A DNA stretch of 64,000 nucleotides from Linum tenue (Eukaryota; Streptophyta; Magnoliopsida; Malpighiales; Linaceae): positions 25,173,007 to 25,237,006 of the forward strand of contig CAMGYJ010000011.1 in assembly GCA_946122785.1 (NCBI GenBank), read 5' to 3'. Under the pieces are notes generated by a model. That model saw nothing but the letters and a program-made list of their open reading frames with translations. It was not told where the DNA came from and did not search any database. A program made the translations under genes and the position numbers. Below are positions 35,905 to 45,390 of this stretch, piece by piece; positions within the stretch are counted from its first letter, which is position 1; each line of letters begins with the position of its first letter.

Positions 35905-36442
35905 TTGAAACTTCGACTTGTTGGAGAGAAGCCCCTTGAGGTATTTTGAATACCGCGACATGTGGGCCATTGCTTCCAGGAAGGGAATGTTGAGTTCGAG
36001 TTTTCTGAACATCTTCATGAAACCTCCACATTCAACTTCCAATCTTTCTTTGTGCACCCTCGAGGGGAAAGAAAGGGGTGGCGTGTACTCAGCCACTAGA
36101 GGTGGCATTGGCGATACCTTCCTTGCCCCTCCTTTCTTTTCTCCCGAGCTTTCTTCTTCTCCAACCTCTGGTAGAGAGTCTTCCTTCTCGATCACTTCTT
36201 TGGCAACAACCTCCAGAGTCACCTTCCCGCTTCTCAATTGAATCGCATTTACCCCGGCATTTTGGTCTTTGGGGTTTGTAATGGTTTGGGAAGGTAGAGC
36301 TCCCCTTGGTCTCTCGGGGAGGATCCAGGCAAGATTGCCAATCTTAATCTTGCTCAAAGTGGGTGATCTTCTCCCTCCACTCGGCTGTCTTGGAAGGAGG
36401 ACAATATCGGACAATATACCATCATTTTTCAAAATAATGGAC
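35905..36442 (-). pseudogene. Truncated gag of element E
   Basis: Minus-strand frame that begins just after the PBS. It contains LPRQPSGGRRSPTLSK (the middle of gag), fused to KIGNLAWILPERPRGALPSQ and PKDQNAGVNAIQLRSGKVTL. It ends in FLEAMAHMSRYSKYLKGLLS, where CACTA interrupts. Compared with element A, most of the gag N-terminus and the CCHC knuckle are deleted. Confidence 0.75.
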
Positions 36443-36448
36443 TGAAGT

Positions 36449-36466
36449 TCCCCGACAACAGCGCCA
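36449..36466 (-). promoter_or_regulatory. Element E primer-binding site (tRNA-Asp)
   Basis: Minus-strand TGGCGCTGTTGTCGGGGA, six bases inside the 5' LTR end. It matches the 3' end of tRNA-Asp with two C-to-T-type changes. Confidence 0.85.
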
Positions 36467-36472
36467 AAAACT

Positions 36473-37742
36473 TGACTCATCCCGAATATCACACTTAAAT
36501 CCCACCTAAGGCCCAAGTACAAACCTTAAATGAGTGCAATATAGGGCAAGTATGTTTAAATATCAACCGGAGCCGACCCATGTACCCCTAATTCGATTGT
36601 TTAAAACATTATCTAGCGGAATGAAGTTTGTGAAAATCTATACAATCTACATTTAAAAATGCAAGACTTGAAAAGTAAAAGGATTGAAACTCTTGGTGAG
36701 AAGCTTCACTCGGGAGTTGTTTCCCCCTAACTAACTACCATGAACCGTGGAATCGAATTAATCTGGGTGTGACAAGGCGTTTGCGAACCGCTAGGAGGAT
36801 CAACAGTTGTTAGAAACCACACTCTCAATTGCTAGGCCAAGTAATGCATTATAGGCTACAATTGTAACCCTCTTGGCCTAAGCAATTGAGGGTTGCCATA
36901 CGTTCTCCCTCAAACCGGAGTTTGGATGGCTTAATCACAATTAACCTAGGTGTTCGATTTGATTAAGAGGTTTGCCCTACATTAACCTAGGTAGGAGGCA
37001 TGGAAAGCCCAAGAAAACCCAGCTCAATTTGAGCCTCATAAGATAAGGGTGTTTCCTTTTAAGCTATGTTAGAATAGCATAATAGGTTGCCAAGCACACA
37101 CAATGCACAATCACCATGAAAAATACCTCAAACCTTAAATTAAACACCACCCACACACAATCATTCGATCCACACAATCAACTACATGGTAGAAGTTAGG
37201 GTTCTACAACACCCAAGTGAAAAGGAGACTACTTCATGCTAGACAAAGGAAGAACACAAAGGATAAAAGGGAAAAACCATCATTTTGATGCCTCAATCCA
37301 TCCTTATGCTTGTAGAGATCATCTCTTGAAGTGGAACTTCCCAAATCTTGACTTGGAGTAAACCCTCGCCTCTTCTCCCTCTTGGTTCGTGGCTTTCTCT
37401 CTCTATGTTTTCAAGAAGAAGAAGGTTTCTCTCCCTTTGGGCTCCCCTTTCTTCCTCCTTTCAGCTCTCCTTTTATACACCGGTCGCACCCAGTTCACGG
37501 TCCTTGTTCACGGTCATGAACATCTGGCCTAGACCGTGAACACATTCCAAAACGCACAGCTTCAATTATCGATCCTCGTGCCTTTTCTACCAACATTCGA
37601 CTCCAGGGTTGGTTCCACCTGTTAGACTCTGAAACAAATTGAAACACAAGAAACCTAGCATAAAACCACCCTTTTTGGAGCTCAAATGCCACAAACGCCA
37701 AAGAGAAACGGGGATAAAAAGTTTACATTTAGTCTTGAATCA
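36473..37742 (-). repeat. Element E 5' LTR
   Basis: 1270 bp, TGACTCATCC...TTGAATCA on the plus strand. A minus-strand TATAAAAGGAG box lies at about 37468-37478, beside CCGTGAAC repeats at 37492-37545. Somewhat shorter than the 3' copy because part of the repeat region around 37560 is missing. Confidence 0.87.
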
Positions 37743-37846
37743 AAGAGGTATAGTAAAACTATCATAGATCCGATTGCTTTTTAGGCAACTTGTTGAGGAT
37801 AAAGGGGGAGCACTCCTTGCCTAAGCACCTTGAGGTATTTGGCATA
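37743..37846 (-). pseudogene. 104-bp fragment of element A gag-protease between E and B
   Basis: The minus-strand translation includes YLK and, in a shifted frame, LGKECSPFILNKLPKKQSDL. This links the gag remnant at 45391-47283 to the protease at 13516-14149. It shows that B and E are separate insertions in the same ORF. Confidence 0.8.
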
Positions 37847-39187
37847 TGATAGACCGATAATTATACATGTTTTTACCCCTATTCTGAGGCCGTTTGCGAC
37901 GAGGAATCTCGTGGTTTAAGCCGATTTCACGCTAGGTTGTGTGTTTATGTCATATTTCAGGTCCCGGCGTTGGAATCGAGGCGGAGAAACGAGTTCTGGG
38001 TCGAAAGGAGCAAGGTTGGGACGAGTAGGGCTGAAGGAGCAAAATACCCGGTCAGGTGGCCAAATACCCGACCGGGTATTAACCAAGGTTGGGCGCCCGA
38101 GAAACAGAGAGGGGCCCGGGCACAGCAGTTAAATCCCCGGTCGGGGATTTTGGTGTTGGACCGGGGATTTCCCTCTTTAGTGAAACGGTGCGTTGCAGAG
38201 ATACCCGGTCAGAACCCAAAATACCCGACCGGGTATTCTGACCGGGTATCGCGACCAGGCAGAGGATTTAAGGGAGAAGAAGAACAACCTTGAGGGGCCC
38301 CGAGTTTTTGAGAGAGAAACCGATACCTAGAGAGAGAAAGCGTCGAACCAGAGTTCTCAAGCGCCATAGATCGATCTTCAACACCATTGGAGCCCGTCTT
38401 GAGCTTGGAGAAGTGCGATTAAACGTCCAGAAGCAGGAATCCAACTTCACAGTATGATTTCCGTGTCTGAATCTGCTTTTGCTTCTTTCTCTATGGAGTA
38501 GTTTCCCCATTCATCTGGGTATGGAGAACCCTAGATTTGTATGCTAGGTCTGATTGTATGAACCCAAGTACAGTGTTTGTGAATTGATTATATTCGATTG
38601 AGGTTTGATTGATTGAATGACTTGAATCCTGATCAAATTCCTGTTGTTTCTGCTTTAACCTGGAATGAGAATATCTGCCTAGGTTGATAGAGTACCCTTA
38701 ATCGAAGGTGGCGAATTGGTGACTTTAGTCGAGGAGCCAATTCGCTATTCTGTACCGAAGTCAATTCGGTAGTGGAGGTTTGGTTCATTAGGGCCTCAAT
38801 CTGTTTACTCCGGTGGAGGTTAGTCGCCCGCTAGAGACTCAGATTGAGAGGGTCTGGAGACCTTTAGTCGAGACTTCAGGCTAATTGAGAACCTTCCGCA
38901 GTATAACTTTCATGAAAACTGAACTTGGTAAACTGCAATCCGACTTAACTGCAGTCTAGGGGGAAACCATATCCGGGTGACCTCTCTTGACTTGACAACA
39001 AACCGTTTACTTGCTTTGTGTTTTGTTTGCTTGAGTTTCACTAAAAGTTCACCGCTAAATAACAAGAATTCACCGAGTAGTCATCACATCTAGGACCTGG
39101 GTTGACATTAAAACCCGACCCGCTATACTACGCTTTAGGAAGTGGTTATACTTGGCCATTTTCTAGGGTGACAGTAGAGTCGAGTCA
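37847..39187 (+). repeat. Element B 5' LTR
   Basis: TGATAGACCG...GAGTCGAGTCA. It carries an array of ATACCCGGTC / GACCGGGTAT and related CCCCGGTC motifs at 38048-38250. Short ORFs inside it recur identically in the 3' LTR and are not genes. Confidence 0.95.
38048..38250. repeat. CCCGGTC inverted-motif array in the B LTR
   Basis: About eight half-sites of (A)ATACCCGGTC or AATCCCCGGTC in both orientations, several paired head-to-head as AATACCCGACCGGGTATT, able to form short hairpins. The same array is in 44246-44448, 57645-57855 and 61381-61591. Confidence 0.8.
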
Positions 39188-39193
39188 AGTTTT

Positions 39194-39211
39194 TGGCGCC
39201 GTTGCCGGGGA
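39194..39211 (+). promoter_or_regulatory. Element B primer-binding site (tRNA-Asp)
   Basis: TGGCGCCGTTGCCGGGGA, a perfect 18-nt complement of the 3' end of plant tRNA-Asp including CCA, six bases after the LTR. Confidence 0.95.
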
Positions 39212-39334
39212 CGGCTAGGTTGTTGAAGAAAAGTGATTTCTGTTACTTTAGCATTCTCATTTTTGCATTGAGTTTTTGCTTTGTCCCAGTTGTGCCTTCA
39301 CGGGTTTGCTTGCTTGAGTGTGTGCAGGTAGTGC

Positions 39335-42160
39335 ATGACCCGTAGCCAGTCAGGAGGTTTACTGCCGTTGGATCCAGAGCTTGAACGCACTTGCCGCCAA
39401 CTTAGGAGACAGCAGCGAGCTAGACTGGTTACGGGAGAGCGCATAGACGGCCACTTGACCAGCGATTCTGAGGAAGAGTACGAGATGGAGGGCGAAGACA
39501 TCCCACAACCGGGGAATGCTCGACAGGCTCCCCCGGTGAATCAGCATCCACCACCACCGCCGGGTCCCACCTTGGAGTACTACTACACTCCACGGATTGC
39601 TGACATCCGCCCGGTCATCCTCTATCCACCCATCCCAGCAAATAACTTCGAGATCAAGCCAGGCTGGATTCAGCTCATCACATCCTCTATCCAGTTCCAT
39701 GGCTTGAAGGATGAGGAAGCCCGGGCACACCTTTCCCGTTTTCTGCAGCTGACAAACGGTTTCAAGCTGAATGGTGTTCCGGATGATGCAATCCGCCTTC
39801 ACCTCTTCCCCCATTCTCTGGCGGGGAATGCTAAGAGGTGGTTGGAGACCCAGCCCCCACTGTCCATCACTTCCTGGGACGATCTGGCGGATAAGTTCGT
39901 GCACAGATATTATCCGGCATCGAAGACTACTGAGATTCAGCGGGAGATCACTCACTTCCGCCAAGAGCCAGATGAGTCCCTCCGTGATGCATGGGAGCGG
40001 TACATGGGATACTTCTGGCAGTGTCCCCATCACGGCTTCAGCGATGCTTTCACAGTGGGGAACTTCTACAGTGCCATCACCCCAGACAGCCAGAGGGTGA
40101 TTGAGTCTCTATGCCCAGGAGGGGATATCCTTACTAAGACTCCACCCGAGCTGAACCAGATGATCAGTACTTTGGCTGCCCGCGATCATTCCTGGGGGCA
40201 GAGCAGCAGAGGCAGGCACTCCCGGGACCGTGGTGTGCATGCTATGGAGGCCAGATCCGGGTTAGAGCAGCAGGTGGCTGAGTTGGTGCAGACCCTGAAG
40301 CAGCCTAACAGTCTCCTTCCGGGCCGAGGTGTAGCTGCGCCTCCGGTAGCTCAGTGCCAGTGGTGTGAGAGTCCAAACCATCTGGTGGAGGACTGTCAGG
40401 CTATGCGGGAGTCCTCTACTCCCCAAGAGCAGGTGGCCTTCATCGCCAATGCTCGGCGCTTCGACCCATACAGCAATACATATAATGAGGGATGGCGCCA
40501 GCATCCCAACTTCGCCTGGAGCAACAACACCAACAAACCACCTGGTTTCCCAGCCCCAGCAGGTGGTTTTCAGCAGAGGCAGCCCTACCAGGATAGGCAA
40601 GGGCCACCACCACAGCAGCAGCCCTACCAGCCTAGGCAAGGGCAGCCATTCCAGCAGCCCCAGGGCCAGTTTGCTCAGCCTCCAGCAGCCGCAGCTCCCG
40701 ATAATCAGATGGCTGATCTGAAGAACATTTTGGCGACATTCATGACCACCAGCCAGGCGAATTTCGCAAGGGTGGACCAGAGCATAGCTTCTTTGGAGGC
40801 AGGGCAGAGGAACCAGGGTGCTATTTTGCAAGATCTACAGCACCAGGTCGGTGTCCTAGCGCGCCAGCTTACTGCTCGGGCCCCGGGGACTCTACCTGCC
40901 ACCACCATCCCCAATCCACGGGACCCGCACGAGACCGCACATGCCATTTTCACCCTGAGCGGCAGGCCTACATCAGCTGATCCTGCCCCGACCAGGCAGG
41001 AGGAACCATTACCTGCTCCAGCACTTCCAGCCGGTGATGCAGAAGTGCGGGTGGAGAAGGAAGCCCCTGCTCCTAAGCCACAACCAGTGGTGAAGGAGCA
41101 CGTACCCCAGCTTCCCTTCCCCACTCGCCTTCACAAGGACAAGCTGGAGACTGAGTTTGCCAATTTTATGGCAATGTTGAAGCAGCTCAACATCAGCATA
41201 CCATTTGTGGAGGCACTGTCGAAGATGCCCAAGTACGCTAAGTTCATGAAAGATCTCTGCACCAACAAGAAGAAACTTGGGGATCTCTCGACAGTGCTGC
41301 TGAGCGAGGAATGTTCTGCCATCCTGCAGAACAAGCTGCCCGAAAAGCGCAAGGATCCAGGGAGTTTTACTATCCCTCTTACTATTGGCAGCATGCATGT
41401 AGGAAAGTCCTTGGCGGACCTAGGAGCTAGCATTAATGTCATGCCATATAAATTGTTCAAAAAGCTAGACCTAGGTGAACTTAGCCCTACTAGGATGAGC
41501 ATTCAGCTAGCTGATCGTTCTGTGGTGCATCCTAGGGGTATCATAGAAGATTTGCTTGTTAATGTGGGTGCATTCACATATCCTGCTGATTTTGTTATTC
41601 TGGATATAAATGATGATGTGGATGTGCCTTTGATTCTGGGTAGACCATTTCTTGCCACCGCCAAGGCATTGATTGATGTGCATGATGGTAAACTGATTCT
41701 GCGTGCTGGGAATGAACAGGCTACTTTTTCTGTGACTGAGTTTGATCACTGTGCTATGATTGCTGTCACCCCTGTGCATGCTATTTATGACCAGATACAC
41801 GAGCCTGTCGTGTATCCTTCTGCACCTCTCATTTTGCAGGACCCTCCTATCATTCCTTCGCCGCCACTCCATCCAGCCTCGCCTCCGAACAAAAAATTCA
41901 AGGAGGAGTGGCGGCCGAAGCCGCAAGTGGCTAAGCCTGCACGAAAGAAGAGTGGAGACCACTATGAGCTGGTCCCACCCCCCGCACCACGACCACCCTG
42001 GCCATCCGAGTACTCACTCGCCTGCATCTTGCCGGATGGCCAGGTCGAGCTGACTTCTGCTGGTGGTTGCAGCCGTCGGGTGCACGGTCACCACCTGAAG
42101 CTGTACCTCAAGAGCGATGTGGATCCGCTCTTGGAGGCACCTGTTCCTGCACTTCCCTGA
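39335..42160 (+). CDS. Gag-protease polyprotein with fused Pol tail, 941 aa
   Basis: Single open frame, no stops or frameshifts. Residues 1-80: basic then acidic N-terminus. About 90-270: retrotransposon gag capsid domain (LAGNAKRWLETQPPLSITSW, DKFVHRYYP, LRDAWERY). CCHC zinc knuckle: Cys341, Cys344, His349, Cys354. 380-460: Gln/Pro-rich linker. 590-680: conserved linker (LPFPTRLHKDKLE, MPKYAKFM). 688-800: retropepsin-like protease with DLGA at 696-699 and LILGRPFLATAKALIDVHDG. 855-925: KKFKEEWRPKPQ to VHGHHLKLYL aligns with the end of the D Pol (KLKSKWSSP, NGHRLKLYL). So the protease has been joined directly to the Pol C-terminus, with RT, RNase H and integrase missing. It should form the particle and process itself but cannot copy or integrate DNA. 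The start is the first ATG after the PBS in good register. Confidence 0.93.
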   Translation: MTRSQSGGLLPLDPELERTCRQLRRQQRARLVTGERIDGHLTSDSEEEYEMEGEDIPQPGNARQAPPVNQHPPPPPGPTLEYYYTPRIADIRPVILYPPIPANNFEIKPGWIQLITSSIQFHGLKDEEARAHLSRFLQLTNGFKLNGVPDDAIRLHLFPHSLAGNAKRWLETQPPLSITSWDDLADKFVHRYYPASKTTEIQREITHFRQEPDESLRDAWERYMGYFWQCPHHGFSDAFTVGNFYSAITPDSQRVIESLCPGGDILTKTPPELNQMISTLAARDHSWGQSSRGRHSRDRGVHAMEARSGLEQQVAELVQTLKQPNSLLPGRGVAAPPVAQCQWCESPNHLVEDCQAMRESSTPQEQVAFIANARRFDPYSNTYNEGWRQHPNFAWSNNTNKPPGFPAPAGGFQQRQPYQDRQGPPPQQQPYQPRQGQPFQQPQGQFAQPPAAAAPDNQMADLKNILATFMTTSQANFARVDQSIASLEAGQRNQGAILQDLQHQVGVLARQLTARAPGTLPATTIPNPRDPHETAHAIFTLSGRPTSADPAPTRQEEPLPAPALPAGDAEVRVEKEAPAPKPQPVVKEHVPQLPFPTRLHKDKLETEFANFMAMLKQLNISIPFVEALSKMPKYAKFMKDLCTNKKKLGDLSTVLLSEECSAILQNKLPEKRKDPGSFTIPLTIGSMHVGKSLADLGASINVMPYKLFKKLDLGELSPTRMSIQLADRSVVHPRGIIEDLLVNVGAFTYPADFVILDINDDVDVPLILGRPFLATAKALIDVHDGKLILRAGNEQATFSVTEFDHCAMIAVTPVHAIYDQIHEPVVYPSAPLILQDPPIIPSPPLHPASPPNKKFKEEWRPKPQVAKPARKKSGDHYELVPPPAPRPPWPSEYSLACILPDGQVELTSAGGCSRRVHGHHLKLYLKSDVDPLLEAPVPALP

Positions 42161-42205
42161 GTATCCACCATGGGCGTCCAGCTAAAAGACGGTAAAGAAG
42201 CGCTT

Positions 42206-42223
42206 GTGGGGAGGCAACCCCAC
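42206..42223 (+). ncRNA. Post-pol hairpin, element B
   Basis: Stem GTGGGG/CCCCAC with loop AGGCAA, 45 nt after the ORF stop and preceded by AAGAAGCGCTT. Compared with A and E (GTTGGG/CCCAAC) and D (ATTGGG/CCCAAT) the stem changes in a paired way while the loop is constant. Confidence 0.7.
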
Positions 42224-44003
42224 CACGGTTTGACTTTCTTTCTTATGTTTCGAGTCGGATTGCGATTTGGTTTTGTTTTGGTTTGTTTCTTTTCATTCTG
42301 GATTATGTACTATTGGGCTGACCGTTGGACCTAACGTATGTGTTTGAGCTTTTTGGTCTCTTTTAGCTCTGCCTGTGTTTCCGACTGGTCCTCTCTCCAG
42401 TCCGTCCCATGCCGACTGGTCCATTTCCAGTCTTCTGCAGTCTGTGCACACCGGTAACATCGTTCCCCTTTCCTTCCCTCTTCTCCATTGAGGGCAATGT
42501 CGATCTTAAGTGTGGGGGGATGTTTATCTTGTGACTGCATTAGCTCTGTTTGTGTGCTTGGAGCCTAGTCCATTGTCCAAATCTTACGATTTGAGGGCTC
42601 CAAGTACTGCTGTTTGATCATATTGGCACTGTGTTTTGATGGGTGAATTGATTGGTTTTCGGATTAATGCATGCCAACTTGTTTGCGACTAGGACAACCT
42701 ATGATGAGGACTGAGATGTGCAGTAGAACGATGTAGGGGTTCAGTTTTTCAACTGTCTGCTTGCCAACTGTGACTTGATCTGACTTGATCTGATTACTTG
42801 TTCTTGACAGTCGTTTATGCATCTAGTTCAGGGTATCAAAATGTGAGATAGAGCATATAGGTAGCCATGTGAGATTTGAGCCTGCTCGTTTCTTTCTTGT
42901 GCGATAGATCCCTCTTCCATGATGTGTAGCATTCACGTTGTCACTAGCTAAAATGATGGGGGCATAGGATTAGCCCACGCCCGAAACTGACTGTCCTGAT
43001 GTGTCATATCCCCTAGTCAGCCCCTTTGAGCCGTGTGTTATCCTTTCTTTTGGTCTATAATGGAAAAAATCACCCTTGTTGCATCTTTTAGAAGGTTCCA
43101 CAGAGTGGTTTTATGTATTCTCTGCTGTTTCTGCTAAAGTCTATGTGAGTGTTGGAGGTAGTGCTTAAAAGTTGGGCAAGTGTTTGAAATTTATGCAGAA
43201 GTGGTGGCTCTCTTAAGAAATGAAAGAAAAATAAAGGAAAAAAATTGAAAGCAAAAGAGAGCCACTACTAAAAATCTGAATAATGCCCAGTAAGTAGTGT
43301 TTCTTAGCAGTCTGGCTTGGAAATGCTGTTGATTATGCCTCCTTCGCTTTTGTGCTCTTAAGATATTGAGTAATGCAGAATAGCAGAAAGAAAATGCAGG
43401 GTTGTTTGACTGTGATTGTGTGTTTGGAAAATGTGGAACCTTTTTGCTATGAATACTTCCACCACCTAAAAGGCCTTTTCCCCATGTCCAAGACCCTAGC
43501 CAGTCATTTGAACCTGTGTCTAAGACCTCCTGATTAGTTAGTGGTGACACCCCATATGTGAACTCTAGCATTTAGAGGCTGCCATCATGGTGAAGAGATG
43601 ATAGGGATTGAGAGAAATAGCATGCGCATCTTTCGCATCAAAATTGTCCTGACCCCACTGGTCGAGAGTGAGTGATTCATTTTCATTTTCTATATGCTCT
43701 TGTACCCCGGTGAGGACCTAGATTGCTCGGTCTCTATTCTGATATTTTGAGTTGGATGCATGAGTTGACTGTTTTGAGTAAGTGGTTGAATCAAGTCTAG
43801 GTTGGCTAGTGAACAGACGGGAGACTCTTCCTTTACTCGATTTGCTGCACTCGAATGTCCTTTGTGGTGGTTGTCCAGGTTGTTATTGAGGTTGTGCATG
43901 TATTGATGGTTGAAAACCAGGGTGATTCACGTGTTTTGTGCCTTTATGACTTGTCCCCAATGTTGGTTGATTGAATATGTAAGCTTACCTAGTGTCTGAC
44001 TTG
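42224..44003 (+). other. Element B 3' non-coding domain
   Basis: 1.8 kb without coding capacity, similar in reverse orientation to 9267-11150 and 16370-18199 and nearly identical to 58091-59889 of C. It begins with a short AGTGTGGGGGGATG purine tract near 42508-42521 that resembles the terminal PPT and could be a second plus-strand primer site. Confidence 0.75.
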
Positions 44004-44025
44004 GTTTGCTTGGGGACAAGCAAAC
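44004..44025 (+). ncRNA. Pre-PPT hairpin, element B
   Basis: Perfect stem GTTTGCTTG/CAAGCAAAC with a GGGA (GNRA-type) loop, four bases before the polypurine tract. Confidence 0.65.
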
Positions 44026-44029
44026 GGTT

Positions 44030-44044
44030 AAGTGTGGGGGAGTT
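44030..44044 (+). promoter_or_regulatory. Element B polypurine tract
   Basis: AAGTGTGGGGGAGTT directly before the TGATAG start of the 3' LTR. Confidence 0.92.
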
Positions 44045-45385
44045 TGATAGACCGATAATTATACATGTTTTTACCCCTATTCTGAGGCCGTTTGCGACGA
44101 GGAATCTCGTGGTTTAAGCCGATTTCACGCTAGGTTGTGTGTTTATGTCATATTTCAGGTCCCGGCGTTGGAATCGAGGCGGAGAAACGAGTTCTGGGTC
44201 GAAAGGAGCAAGGTTGGGACGAGTAGGGCTGAAGGAGCAAAATACCCGGTCAGGTGGCCAAATACCCGACCGGGTATTAACCAAGGTTGGGCGCCCGAGA
44301 AACAGAGAGGGGCCCGGGCACAGCAGTTAAATCCCCGGTCGGGGATTTTGGTGTTGGACCGGGGATTTCCCTCTTTAGTGAAACGGTGCGTTGCAGAGAT
44401 ACCCGGTCAGAACCCAAAATACCCGACCGGGTATTCTGACCGGGTATCGCGACCAGGCAGAGGATTTAAGGGAGAAGAAGAACAACCTTGAGGGGCCCCG
44501 AGTTTTTGAGAGAGAAACCGATACCTAGAGAGAGAAAGCGTCGAACCAGAGTTCTCAAGCGCCATAGATCGATCTTCAACACCATTGGAGCCCGTCTTGA
44601 GCTTGGAGAAGTGCGATTAAACGTCCAGAAGCAGGAATCCAACTTCACAGTATGATTTCCGTGTCTGAATCTGCTTTTGCTTCTTTCTCTATGGAGTAGT
44701 TTCCCCATTCATCTGGGTATGGAGAACCCTAGATTTGTATGCTAGGTCTGATTGTATGAACCCAAGTACAGTGTTTGTGAATTGATTATATTCGATTGAG
44801 GTTTGATTGATTGAATGACTTGAATCCTGATCAAATTCCTGTTGTTTCTGCTTTAACCTGGAATGAGAATATCTGCCTAGGTTGATAGAGTACCCTTAAT
44901 CGAAGGTGGCGAATTGGTGACTTTAGTCGAGGAGCCAATTCGCTATTCTGTACCGAAGTCAATTCGGTAGTGGAGGTTTGGTTCATTAGGGCCTCAATCT
45001 GTTTACTCCGGTGGAGGTTAGTCGCCCGCTAGAGACTCAGATTGAGAGGGTCTGGAGACCTTTAGTCGAGACTTCAGGCTAATTGAGAACCTTCCGCAGT
45101 ATAACTTTCATGAAAACTGAACTTGGTAAACTGCAATCCGACTTAACTGCAGTCTAGGGGGAAACCATATCCGGGTGACCTCTCTTGACTTGACAACAAA
45201 CCGTTTACTTGCTTTGTGTTTTGTTTGCTTGAGTTTCACTAAAAGTTCACCGCTAAATAACAAGAATTCACCGAGTAGTCATCACATCTAGGACCTGGGT
45301 TGACATTAAAACCCGACCCGCTATACTACGCTTTAGGAAGTGGTTATACTTGGCCATTTTCTAGGGTGACAGTAGAGTCGAGTCA
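44045..45385 (+). repeat. Element B 3' LTR
   Basis: 1341 bp, same length and apparently the same sequence as 37847-39187, followed by TSD GCATA. Confidence 0.95.
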
Positions 45386-45390
45386 GCATA

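Larger units (their letters stand above)
14150..37742 (-). mobile_element. Element E: Athila-like retrotransposon inside A
   Basis: Minus strand, 5' LTR 36473-37742 and 3' LTR 14150-16330 (enlarged by a hAT MITE). Flanks GAGAG (14145-14149) and AAGAG (37743-37747) form a TSD with one mismatch, within the protease region of A. Order: LTR, PBS, truncated gag, protease, post-pol hairpin, spacer with promoter-like module, env-like ORF, 3' domain, PPT, LTR. No RT or integrase. It hosts CACTA (25808-35904) and solo LTRs F and G. Confidence 0.88.
37847..45385 (+). mobile_element. Element B: young gag-protease-only LTR retrotransposon
   Basis: 7539 bp, plus strand, LTRs 37847-39187 and 44045-45385 (1341 bp each, no differences seen by eye), perfect 5-bp TSD GCATA (37842-37846, 45386-45390). 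tRNA-Asp PBS 39194-39211, one ORF 39335-42160, PPT 44030-44044. It lacks RT, RNase H and integrase but has intact ends and cis signals. It fits the class of non-autonomous elements called TR-GAG. Athila-like enzymes from relatives such as D could mobilise it. Confidence 0.95.

Noticed and set aside
37937..38293. 118-, 63- and 80-codon ORFs repeated identically at 37937, 44135, 57603 and 61339 and neighbouring positions
   Set aside because: They lie inside LTRs over the CCCGGTC motif array, have no protein-like features, and recur only because the LTRs recur.
39359..40033. 224-codon minus ORF and other ORFs opposite the element B polyprotein
   Set aside because: Shadows of the well-supported 941-codon plus-strand ORF.
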